Shown here: positions 1 through 5,497 of the stretch, piece after piece
Layout: every line of letters begins with the position of its first letter
Position numbering within the stretch: the stretch's first letter is position 1
Source of the DNA: Gemmatimonadota bacterium
GTDB lineage: Bacteria > Gemmatimonadota > Gemmatimonadetes > Gemmatimonadales > Gemmatimonadaceae
Length of the DNA: 6,090 nucleotides
Reading direction: 5' to 3'
NCBI GenBank assembly: GCA_028287205.1
Contig: JAQBQC010000078.1
Location: 1-6,090 of the forward strand
Program-made: the position numbers and the translations under genes
Notes under the pieces: generated by a model
Seen by the model: the letters and a program-made list of their open reading frames with translations, nothing else
What the model was told of the DNA's origin: nothing
Database searches by the model: none

Positions 1-111
1 AAGAACGGCGAAATGCTCGCCTTCGCGTTCATCTACAACGGCGTCGACCGCTGGAACGCGAAGTCGACCATCGACGCGATGGGCGCGACGCTCGCCTCGT
101 TCAACCGTTGA
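1..111 (+). CDS. C-terminal end of a D-alanyl-D-alanine carboxypeptidase/endopeptidase-like protein (partial, 5' end outside window)
   Basis: The first base opens a frame of 36 codons ending in TGA at 109-111. The tail contains GEMLAFAFIYNG near its start and ends IDAMGATLASFNR. In peptidase family S13 (PBP4/DacB-type penicillin-binding proteins) the last strand of the catalytic domain reads roughly 'G..LAF..I.N', followed by a helix of the form 'iD.i...La'. This fragment fits that pattern. Such enzymes are periplasmic and trim peptidoglycan stem peptides. The SxxK, SxN and KTG active-site motifs lie upstream of the window, so activity cannot be judged. Other class C-like penicillin-binding or beta-lactamase-fold proteins can end in a similar way. 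The gene converges on the minus-strand gene ending at 204. Confidence 0.6.
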   Translation, partial: KNGEMLAFAFIYNGVDRWNAKSTIDAMGATLASFNR

Positions 112-128
112 GCGCGACCGCCTGACGA

Positions 129-147
129 CCCGTAGCAGAAGCACGGG
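129..147. terminator. weak hairpin in the convergent gap (possible terminator)
   Basis: The 92-bp gap between the two converging genes (112-203) contains CCCGT at 129-133 pairing with ACGGG at 143-147. An inner GC/GC pair and an AGAA loop extend it, with A134 bulged. No run of T follows on either strand, so it is not a classical intrinsic terminator. Its position, downstream of both converging genes, is the main argument. Nothing else recognisable lies in this gap. Confidence 0.2.
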
Positions 148-203
148 GCGGTGCGAACGATGAGTTGCGGACCGGTGATGGTATTACCGTTCCGCTTCCT
201 TCA

Positions 204-1328
204 TCAAATCAGGCAGCCTCGGGTGTCGACTGGCCATAGGGCCTCGACCACTCCCCGTTCCAGCCCACCGCGCACCGCCACGTAAACGTCGTGCAGGTTG
301 ACGGTCGGGTCGCAGTGCCCCGGCACCAGCCAGACGGTCTCGCCGAGCAGAGGGAGGTCAGCGGCCGAGCCACTGCCGCTCGGCTTCAGGATGCCGTGTT
401 CGTCGCCGTAGTTGACCATCTCGAGCTCGCGCCCCCGGACCCGCGGCAGCCCGGAGTCGATCGCATATGCCTTGAGGCCGGCATCGACCACCACGTGCGA
501 TGCGCTGCGGCTCATCACCTGCGACTTGACGAACAGGGCGTGTTCGAAGCGCGGCGCTTGTTCCGCCGGTTCGATGTCGGCGTACTCGCAATCCATGAAC
601 AGATAACTGCCGACCTGCAGCTCGCCGCAGACGCCGCTCGTAGCTTCGAAGACGAACGTGCCGGTGCCCCCGCCGGTCACGAGCGGGCACGCGATGCCGG
701 CCGAGGTGATGCTCTTCTGCGCCTCGCGCACCAAAGTCGCCACGCTGCGCGCTGCGGCCTCGCGCTCAGCCGCGCCGCGTAGATGCTGCGCCCCGCCCTG
801 GTAGGCCTGCAGCCCCGCGAAGCGCAGCCCGCGCGAGACAACATGGTGCGCGAGCGCACCCGCTGCCGCTGGCGAGACGCCGCAGCGGCCTTGGCCGACG
901 TCGATCTCGACGAACACATTCGGCGCGCCGCCGACGGCCTTGCAAGCTTCGGCGAGACGATCCACGCCGAGGATCGAATCGACCGCGATCGCGAGTGTGA
1001 TGCGCCCTGCCAGTGCGGCCACGCGCGTCAGCTTCGCCGCGTCGATCACTTCGTTGCTGATGAAGATGTCCGCGATACCGGCATCAGCCAGCACCTCGGC
1101 CTCGCTGAGCTTTTGCACGCAGACGCCGACCGCACCAGCGGCGATCTGTGCCTTGGCGATCGCCGCGCTCTTGTGCATCTTGGCGTGCGGGCGCAAGCGA
1201 ACATTGTGCGAGCGCGCAAACACCGCCATCGCCCCGAGATTGCACTCCATCGCATCGAGGTCGATGACCAGTGCCGGCGTCGCGATGGTGTCGAGAGGGT
1301 CGCCAAGGCGTGCTAAGGATCGCTGCAC
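204..1328 (-). CDS. PLP-dependent D-threonine aldolase / 3-hydroxy-D-aspartate aldolase-like enzyme (DSD1 family)
   Basis: This is a cytoplasmic fold-type III (alanine-racemase-like barrel) PLP enzyme of 374 aa, a normal length for the family. Seen: strand 1 with TPALVIDLDAMECNL (17-31) and the family signature RPHAKMHK (46-53), whose Lys50 should carry PLP. Phosphate-binding-type GGGTGT is at 219-224. The C-terminal beta-domain carries VPGHCDPTVNLHD (335-347). In the characterised family, D-threonine aldolases use a His-x-Asp metal pair here, while D-serine dehydratases use His-x-Cys. His338-Cys-Asp340 fits the aldolase type, so I prefer aldol cleavage of a beta-hydroxy amino acid to glycine plus aldehyde. 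The exact substrate is not determined. The start is GTG at 1328: an in-frame TAA lies three codons upstream, and the next Met (27) would lose strand 1. No good Shine-Dalgarno is visible. It sits 20 nt after the dehydrogenase gene, so it is probably cotranscribed with it. It ends with two tandem TGA codons. Confidence 0.85.
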   Translation of the reverse strand: MQRSLARLGDPLDTIATPALVIDLDAMECNLGAMAVFARSHNVRLRPHAKMHKSAAIAKAQIAAGAVGVCVQKLSEAEVLADAGIADIFISNEVIDAAKLTRVAALAGRITLAIAVDSILGVDRLAEACKAVGGAPNVFVEIDVGQGRCGVSPAAAGALAHHVVSRGLRFAGLQAYQGGAQHLRGAAEREAAARSVATLVREAQKSITSAGIACPLVTGGGTGTFVFEATSGVCGELQVGSYLFMDCEYADIEPAEQAPRFEHALFVKSQVMSRSASHVVVDAGLKAYAIDSGLPRVRGRELEMVNYGDEHGILKPSGSGSAADLPLLGETVWLVPGHCDPTVNLHDVYVAVRGGLERGVVEALWPVDTRGCLI

Positions 1329-1348
1329 TGTGAGTTACGTCTTGATCG

Positions 1349-2494
1349 TCACAGGTAGATTTCCTTGATCATCACGCCACGCCTCGCAAGCTCCGCGATG
1401 TATTTCGCGGCGGGGATGCACTCGTCGGGTGTGTACACGCCCGTGGGAAGCTCTCCGTTGGCCTGCATCTGCCCCGTGATCGACAGTGAATAGCCCGTCG
1501 TCCGCATCATGGCGCTGATGCCGCGCGACTCATCGTAATAGTCGAGCAGCTCCCAGCCGACCTTCTTCGCCGCACCGCCCTTCGTTCCTTCCACCACCAC
1601 ACGGAGCGCCACGAGATCCCGCCCCTTGGGCTTCGTGAGTCGCGGCCCGATCGTCGCGACCGCGACATCGCGGGGCACCACCTTCGTCCCCTTCACGTCC
1701 ACCGGCGCGAGGTCCAGCAGCCCGAGCTCGCGAATGGCTTCCATGATATGCGCGTGCCCCGGATAGCGAAGCGTCTTGTACTCCATGGACGGGATCTTCC
1801 CCTCGTAGCGCCACGCCATCGTCGACAGCCCGCCCGCCGTGTGGAACGCCTCGAGCTCGCCCACCGGATTCGGAAACAGAACGGGCTCACGCTCAGACAG
1901 CGCCTTCACCTGCGCTCGTTTCCCGTCGCGCACGATCCACGAAAGCGTGGTGTAGTAGTCGAGCACGCCCTCGAGCGAATACACGATCTGGTAGCCGAGC
2001 GGACCTTCGGGATGCTGCGGCAGCCCGCCGACGAAAATCTTCACGGACGTCACTTCGTCGAGCTGCTCGATGCCGTACTGCGCGAGGATGTTCACCATGC
2101 CCGGTGCGAGCCCGCAATCCGGAACGATGGTGACCTTCGCCTTCCGCGCGTCCGCATCCAGCTCCTTCTGCTGGAAGACGATCTCCGTGTTGCCGCCGAG
2201 GTCGCAGAAGTTCGTGCCGGCCTGAACCGCGAGGCGCGCGAGGTCGAGGTTGAAGTAGTACGGAATCGCGCTCATCGTCGCCTTGCTCTCGCGCATGACC
2301 GCGAGCACGGCATCGCGGTCGCGGACATCGAGCGGCGTCGGGATCAGGCGCCTGCCCGAATACTCGTGCAGAAATTCCGGGAGGTGCGAAACGTTCAGGT
2401 CGGCGAGCCGAACCTCGGTGACGTTGGGATTCTGGAGCAGGTCGTACGCACAGGCCGAGCCTTGCAAGCCCGCGCCGAGCACAAGCATTCGCAT
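1349..2494 (-). CDS. saccharopine dehydrogenase-family oxidoreductase, lysine 6-dehydrogenase-like
   Basis: This is a cytoplasmic NAD(P)-dependent enzyme of 381 aa from the start chosen here. The Rossmann nucleotide motif GAGLQG is at residues 7-12, and an acidic residue ends strand 2 (Asp32). The family blocks SAIPYYFN (75-82), FCDLGGNT (96-103) and PDCGLAPGMVN (125-135) follow. The large substrate domain contains VGGLPQHPEGPLGYQIVYSL, SEREPVLF and EAFHTAGG. From memory these central blocks resemble lysine 6-dehydrogenases, which oxidatively deaminate the L-lysine side chain to aminoadipate semialdehyde. The wider family also includes saccharopine and carboxynorspermidine dehydrogenases, so the substrate is an inference. 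The frame is open to an ATG at 2524. ATG 2494 is preferred because AGGAG lies 8 nt upstream and the Rossmann motif then starts at residue 7, as is normal. It is probably the first gene of an operon with the PLP aldolase-like gene, 20 nt downstream. Confidence 0.85.
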   Translation of the reverse strand: MRMLVLGAGLQGSACAYDLLQNPNVTEVRLADLNVSHLPEFLHEYSGRRLIPTPLDVRDRDAVLAVMRESKATMSAIPYYFNLDLARLAVQAGTNFCDLGGNTEIVFQQKELDADARKAKVTIVPDCGLAPGMVNILAQYGIEQLDEVTSVKIFVGGLPQHPEGPLGYQIVYSLEGVLDYYTTLSWIVRDGKRAQVKALSEREPVLFPNPVGELEAFHTAGGLSTMAWRYEGKIPSMEYKTLRYPGHAHIMEAIRELGLLDLAPVDVKGTKVVPRDVAVATIGPRLTKPKGRDLVALRVVVEGTKGGAAKKVGWELLDYYDESRGISAMMRTTGYSLSITGQMQANGELPTGVYTPDECIPAAKYIAELARRGVMIKEIYL

Positions 2495-2502
2495 TCGGAG
2501 AT

Positions 2503-2507
2503 CTCCT
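2503..2507 (-). promoter_or_regulatory. Shine-Dalgarno AGGAG deciding the dehydrogenase start
   Basis: On the minus strand AGGAG occupies 2507-2503, with 8 nt before ATG 2494-2492. It lies inside the upstream in-frame extension that would begin at ATG 2524, and so favours the downstream start. Confidence 0.7.
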
Positions 2508-2522
2508 GGGGAGCCAGCGGTC

Positions 2523-2528
2523 ATTGTA
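2523..2528 (-). promoter_or_regulatory. possible -10 element (TACAAT) for the dehydrogenase-aldolase operon
   Basis: The minus strand reads TGTATACAATGA here. TACAAT at 2528-2523 differs from TATAAT at one position. Transcription would begin near 2516, giving a leader of about 22 nt that contains the AGGAG and excludes ATG 2524, in agreement with the start at 2494. No convincing -35 lies 16-18 nt upstream, so the call rests on the -10 match and position only. Confidence 0.3.
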
Positions 2529-2621
2529 TACAGCCATGAAAGCTAGCTCTTCGGGCAGGGGCACGTTACCCCGCGCCACACGATCCGCCGAGCGCGCCGG
2601 CGAGCATGGATTTCGCCTGAA

Positions 2622-2629
2622 GCACGTGC
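2622..2629. other. 8-bp perfect palindrome GCACGTGC in the divergent intergenic region
   Basis: GCACGTGC sits 31 nt upstream of ATG 2661, between the two divergent operons. A second copy of its first six bases, GCACGT, is at 2561-2566. It could be part of an operator, but short palindromes are frequent in GC-rich DNA and no regulator is encoded nearby. I could not identify a promoter for the plus-strand pair in the rest of this 166-bp region. Confidence 0.15.
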
Positions 2630-2651
2630 GGAGACATGCCCCGTACTCGAC

Positions 2652-2656
2652 GGAGG
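2652..2656 (+). promoter_or_regulatory. Shine-Dalgarno GGAGG for the 71-aa gene
   Basis: GGAGG is followed by four bases and then ATG 2661. It is the strongest ribosome binding site in the window and is good evidence that this small frame is translated. Confidence 0.75.
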
Positions 2657-2660
2657 AACG

Positions 2661-2876
2661 ATGACAGCGAAGCTCGAGAGCCTCATCAAGCGCGAGCTCA
2701 AGCTCGGCCGCGAGACGTACACGGTGAGCATGTCTCCCGAGGGCGTGAAGATCGCGCTCAAGGGACGCCGCAAGGGGCGTGAGATCAGCTGGGAGACGCT
2801 GTTGAGCGGCGACGCCGAGCTCACGCAGCAGCTCAAGATGTCCGTGGATGCCTACGGCGGGAGTGACGACGAGTGA
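2661..2876 (+). CDS. 71-aa protein of unknown function, coupled to the CoA-binding protein gene
   Basis: I do not recognise a family. It is a small, soluble, charged protein with no signal peptide, membrane segment or cysteine. A basic N-terminal helix is likely (LESLIKRELKLG, 5-16). Two strands separated by a turn follow: the first covers ETYTVSMS (18-25) and the second VKIAL (29-33). A basic stretch KGRRKGREISW (34-44) comes next, then an acidic C-terminal part with probable helix and the terminal SDDE. It reads as one compact alpha/beta domain, and the basic patch could bind nucleic acid or an anionic partner, which is inference only. Translation is supported by the strong GGAGG site and by the overlap: its TGA shares bases with the GTG start of the next gene (GTGA, 2873-2876). 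It is probably the first gene of a two-gene operon. Confidence 0.75.
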   Translation: MTAKLESLIKRELKLGRETYTVSMSPEGVKIALKGRRKGREISWETLLSGDAELTQQLKMSVDAYGGSDDE

Positions 2877-3346
2877 GTGCGGTGCGCGAGCCTTACGCCG
2901 AGGATTCGGATGCGTGGCGCGAGCGGCTGCTCGACACGCCGGCGGAGCTGCGCGCGCTCCTCGAGCGTACGCATCGCATCGCGGTGCTCGGTGTGAAGGC
3001 GCCGGAGTCGGGCCAGCCCGCGTACTACGTTCCGAATCACGCGCACCGAGTGGGCTACGATGTGATCCCGGTGCCGGTCTACTATCCGGAGATGCGCGAG
3101 CTGTTCGGGAATCCGGCGTATCGCACGCTCGCGGAAATTCCTGGCGACATCGACCTCGTGGACGTCTTCCGTCGCCCCCAGGACATCCCGAAGCACGTCG
3201 ATGACATTCTCGCGAAGCGCCCGAAGGCGGTGTGGTTTCAGTCGGGCATCCGCCACGACGCGGTGGCGGAGCAACTGGCGCGGGCCGGTATCGAGGTCGT
3301 GCAGGACCGCTGTCTGCTCGTGGAGCTGAGGCGGATCGGGCGGTAG
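2873..3346 (+). CDS. CoA-binding domain protein, YccU-like variant
   Basis: This 157-aa cytoplasmic protein is a single Rossmann-like CoA_binding_2 domain after an N-terminal helical extension of about 33 residues. Seen: strand 1 IAVLGVKAPESGQPAYYVP (36-54), GYDVIPVPVYYPE (61-73), the YRTLAEIPGDIDLVDVFRR block (83-101), WFQSGIRHDA (121-130) and EVVQDRCLLVE (141-151). The LAEIP, VDVFRR, W-Q-G and DRC blocks are hallmarks of YccU-type proteins, which are thought to bind CoA and have no settled role. The usual 'GAS..P.RPS' nucleotide loop is replaced by GVKAPESGQPAYYVP, so this is a distinct subgroup. GTG 2873 is chosen because GGGAG lies 9 nt upstream and the GTGA overlap with the 71-aa gene implies translational coupling; GTG 2882 is a less well placed alternative. 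The stop lies 14 bp from the converging minus-strand gene. Confidence 0.85.
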   Translation: MSAVREPYAEDSDAWRERLLDTPAELRALLERTHRIAVLGVKAPESGQPAYYVPNHAHRVGYDVIPVPVYYPEMRELFGNPAYRTLAEIPGDIDLVDVFRRPQDIPKHVDDILAKRPKAVWFQSGIRHDAVAEQLARAGIEVVQDRCLLVELRRIGR

Positions 3347-3354
3347 ATCAGCTC

Positions 3355-3371
3355 ACGCGCTCAGAGCGCGT
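3355..3371. terminator. short perfect hairpin at the convergent junction (possible bidirectional terminator)
   Basis: ACGCGCT (3355-3361) and AGCGCGT (3365-3371) form a perfect 7-bp stem with a CAG loop. It lies just after the CoA-binding gene's stop and overlaps the last codons of the minus-strand gene, whose stop is at 3363-3361. No T-run follows on either strand, so it is not a typical intrinsic terminator. It is the only candidate in the 14-bp gap between the two converging genes. Confidence 0.35.
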
Positions 3372-4347
3372 TCGGCGGTCCCACCGAATCGACGAGCACC
3401 TCGCCCCGCTTCGGATTCAGCGTCCATCGCGAATTCCTGAAGTAGCGCTGCACGTCGGGATGGCCGAGCGGGAAGATCGTCTCGCCCTTCACCACGTACA
3501 CGCCGCGATCGTTGGTGATGGTCGCGATGCGGAGGCCCGGAAATGTCCTCGGCAGGCGCCCGCTCGCGCGCAGCATCACCTTGCCAGCGCGCGGGTCGAA
3601 GCTCGGCGCGAGCTGTCCGATCAGATCGAGTCCGATCGTGGCACGCGCCGCACCTTTGAGCGCGGCGAAGTGCGTCGGCACATTCGTGAAGGTGTAGGGG
3701 CCGAGCACCACTGTGGGCGTCACGGCGTCGACATCGCGCGCGATCGCAGTGCGCGAACCGAAGCGGCGGAGCTCCTTCCGCTTCGCCCACGAGGTGTCGA
3801 GCACGAGCCCCGCGGCCCGCGCGTCGATCGTCGCCATCACGGTATCCGTGTCGATCAACAGGCGCACGCGCCCGAGCAGCTGGCTGTCGTTCACCGTGTA
3901 GTCGACCGCGGCGGAATCGGGGCCCGTGATGCCGGGACGGTTGTCGCGCAGGTATTCCGCGCGCATCCGCGCGCCGTACGGCACTGCGCTCGCCGGAAGC
4001 GCGGCCAGGTGGTTGTACTCGCCGAGCCGCTGATACACCGGCGCGAGCTCGAGCGCGATGCGCGCCGGGTCTCCGCCAAAGTAGCGCGCCTCCTCCATGA
4101 GCACCGCGCCCACCTTCAACGCTCCGCGTTGCGCGAGATAGCGGCCGAGCGCGAGCCGGGCGACGGGATCGCGCGGGCCGCGTCGTACGGCGATGTAGTA
4201 GAGCGATTCCGCGGCGAAGATGCGTCCCGCGATGAGCAGCGTGTCCGCGCGCGCGACGATCCCCTCGCTCTGCGCCTCGAGCGGCTGCGCCGCGAGCGAC
4301 CCCGCTAGCGCCAGTGCAGCGAATGTCGCGCGCGACGCGGGCGTCAC
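3361..4347 (-). CDS. exported TPR plus retropepsin-like domain protein, active-site triplet DTS
   Basis: The protein is 328 aa from GTG 4347. Residues 1-26 look like a signal peptide: Arg6, then a hydrophobic run FAALALAGSLAA and LEA before Gln26. Residues about 30-120 are helical with TPR-like spacing (ADTLLIAGRIFAAESLY, ARLALGRYLAQRG, LAPVYQRLGEY). Residues about 158-260 resemble a retroviral-type aspartic protease: AGLVLDTSWA (179-188), VVLGPYTFTNVP (213-224) and ATIGLDLIGQL (236-246). Active retropepsins have Asp-Thr/Ser-Gly where this protein has D184-T185-S186, so catalysis is doubtful and a binding role is possible. A further C-terminal domain of unknown type follows (about 265-328). 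The frame is open to 4455 inside the neighbouring gene. GTG 4347 is chosen because the signal peptide begins there and it lies 4 nt after that gene's TAA, which suggests coupling, although no clear Shine-Dalgarno is seen. It is the last gene of its operon. Confidence 0.7.
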   Translation of the reverse strand: MTPASRATFAALALAGSLAAQPLEAQSEGIVARADTLLIAGRIFAAESLYYIAVRRGPRDPVARLALGRYLAQRGALKVGAVLMEEARYFGGDPARIALELAPVYQRLGEYNHLAALPASAVPYGARMRAEYLRDNRPGITGPDSAAVDYTVNDSQLLGRVRLLIDTDTVMATIDARAAGLVLDTSWAKRKELRRFGSRTAIARDVDAVTPTVVLGPYTFTNVPTHFAALKGAARATIGLDLIGQLAPSFDPRAGKVMLRASGRLPRTFPGLRIATITNDRGVYVVKGETIFPLGHPDVQRYFRNSRWTLNPKRGEVLVDSVGPPNAL

Positions 4348-4351
4348 GTGC

Positions 4352-5497
4352 TTACGGTGCGACGCGATAGAGCGAGCCGCTCTGATCGTCCGAGATGAGC
4401 ACGGAACCGTCCTTGTACACCTGGACATCCGCGGGGCGTCCCCAGCGCGAGCCATCCGGGCGCTGCCACCCGCTCACGAAATCCTCGATCCCCGTCGGAA
4501 CGCCGCCGGACACGTGCACCCGAACGACCTTCGCACCCGTCGGCTGACTGCGATCCCACGAGCCATGAAACGCGACGAGCAGATCGTTGCGGTATTCAAC
4601 CGGCAGCTTCGTCGCCTGATCGAGGAACGTCATCCCCAGCGGCGCTGAATGTGCCTGCATCTCGAGCGCGGCCGACACCGTCGTCGCGCAGCGCCCGGCG
4701 TTGTTGTACTCCGGATTCGGCACCGGCGCGCCGTTGTGGGAATAGCAGTACGGCCATCCGAAATCCTTGCCGTCCTGCAGGATGTTGATCTCCTCGGGCG
4801 GAAGATTCTGGTGATCGGGCTGTATGTCGTCACGCTCGTTCTGCGACACCCACATCTTGTGTGTCGTGGGATTCACCGCGAGCCCCACCGCGTTGCGCAG
4901 TCCGCGCGAGAACACACGCCCGTTCGAGCCATCCTCGTTGAAGCGCACCACGCTCGCGCGCTCCGAATCCGCCTCGACGCACAGATTGCACGACGAGCCC
5001 ACGGATACGTACATCGCGCTGTCCGCGCCGAACACGATCGTGCGCGTGGAGTGCCCGCCCCCGTGCGGCAGCGTATTCAATGCGGCCACCGATCCCACGA
5101 GCTTTCCCTGCGCATCGAGCTGCGCGCGCACGACGCCGTCCTCGTTCGCGATGTAGAGATAGCCCTTGTGGAAGGCGATGCCCGCCGGCCCGTGCAGTCC
5201 GTCGACCGCGACACGAGAGCTGTCGGCCACGTTGTCGCCGTTCGTGTCCCACACGCGCACGACCTTGTTCGCGCCCGGCACGCTCACGTACACCGCGCCG
5301 TCCGGTCCCATCGCCATCACGCGCGCGCCCGCGACCTTCGCGAAGTACCTGATCTGCAGTCCTGGCGCGACCGTGAGCGGACTCGGAAAGGAATCGCCCG
5401 GCGGCGGCGTGACGGGTACGTCGGCCGCAGATCCGCTGCACGCAACCGATGCGGACGCAATGCCGATGACTCCCGCGATGACAAAGAGTGCCTTCAT
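4352..5497 (-). CDS. PQQ-dependent sugar/L-sorbosone dehydrogenase-like lipoprotein
   Basis: This is an exported protein of 381 aa. Residues 1-20 form a lipoprotein-type signal (MKALFVIAGVIG, then ASVAC with Cys20 as the probable lipidated residue), followed by a Pro/Ser-rich linker to about 40. The lipobox is loose, so an ordinary signal peptide is possible. The rest is a six-bladed-propeller type domain: MAMGPDGAVYVSVP (61-74), GLHGPAGIAFHKGYLYIAN (100-118), GGGHSTRTIVFG (146-157), YVSVGSSCNLC (163-173), GLRNAVGLAVNP (199-210), GWPYCY (247-252), AFHGSWDR (309-316) and DGSVLISDDQSGSLYRV (363-379). His149 and Arg201 fall where PQQ glucose dehydrogenases carry catalytic His and Arg. Cys170/173 and Cys251/270 may form disulfides. 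The substrate (aldose, sorbosone or another) is unknown. ATG 5497 has AAGGGA 7 nt upstream and overlaps the E1 alpha stop as ATGA; the frame is open to 5662 but lacks a signal there. Confidence 0.85.
   Translation of the reverse strand: MKALFVIAGVIGIASASVACSGSAADVPVTPPPGDSFPSPLTVAPGLQIRYFAKVAGARVMAMGPDGAVYVSVPGANKVVRVWDTNGDNVADSSRVAVDGLHGPAGIAFHKGYLYIANEDGVVRAQLDAQGKLVGSVAALNTLPHGGGHSTRTIVFGADSAMYVSVGSSCNLCVEADSERASVVRFNEDGSNGRVFSRGLRNAVGLAVNPTTHKMWVSQNERDDIQPDHQNLPPEEINILQDGKDFGWPYCYSHNGAPVPNPEYNNAGRCATTVSAALEMQAHSAPLGMTFLDQATKLPVEYRNDLLVAFHGSWDRSQPTGAKVVRVHVSGGVPTGIEDFVSGWQRPDGSRWGRPADVQVYKDGSVLISDDQSGSLYRVAP

Noticed and set aside
783..1316. 177-codon plus-strand frame (and the frame at 291-782) opposite the PLP enzyme gene
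   Set aside because: Shadow frames of a gene whose PLP and metal motifs are clear; no ribosome binding site or domain evidence.
1748..2539. 263-codon plus-strand open frame opposite the dehydrogenase gene
   Set aside because: Low-complexity Arg/Val/Glu/His-rich product, fully antisense to a gene with clear family motifs.
3232..4308. 358-codon plus-strand open frame opposite the TPR/retropepsin gene
   Set aside because: Arg/His-rich composition with no domain pattern, overlaps the CoA-binding gene and runs antisense to a gene with signal peptide and domains. It is a GC-driven shadow frame.
4348..4455. N-terminal extension of the retropepsin-like protein to 4455
   Set aside because: It overlaps the end of the PQQ-type gene and places a signal peptide 36 residues inside the protein; GTG 4347 is better placed.
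4979..4990. CNLC in the PQQ-type protein as a haem c site
   Set aside because: A haem c motif needs CxxCH; here Val and Glu follow the second Cys, so a disulfide or family-specific cysteine pair is more likely.
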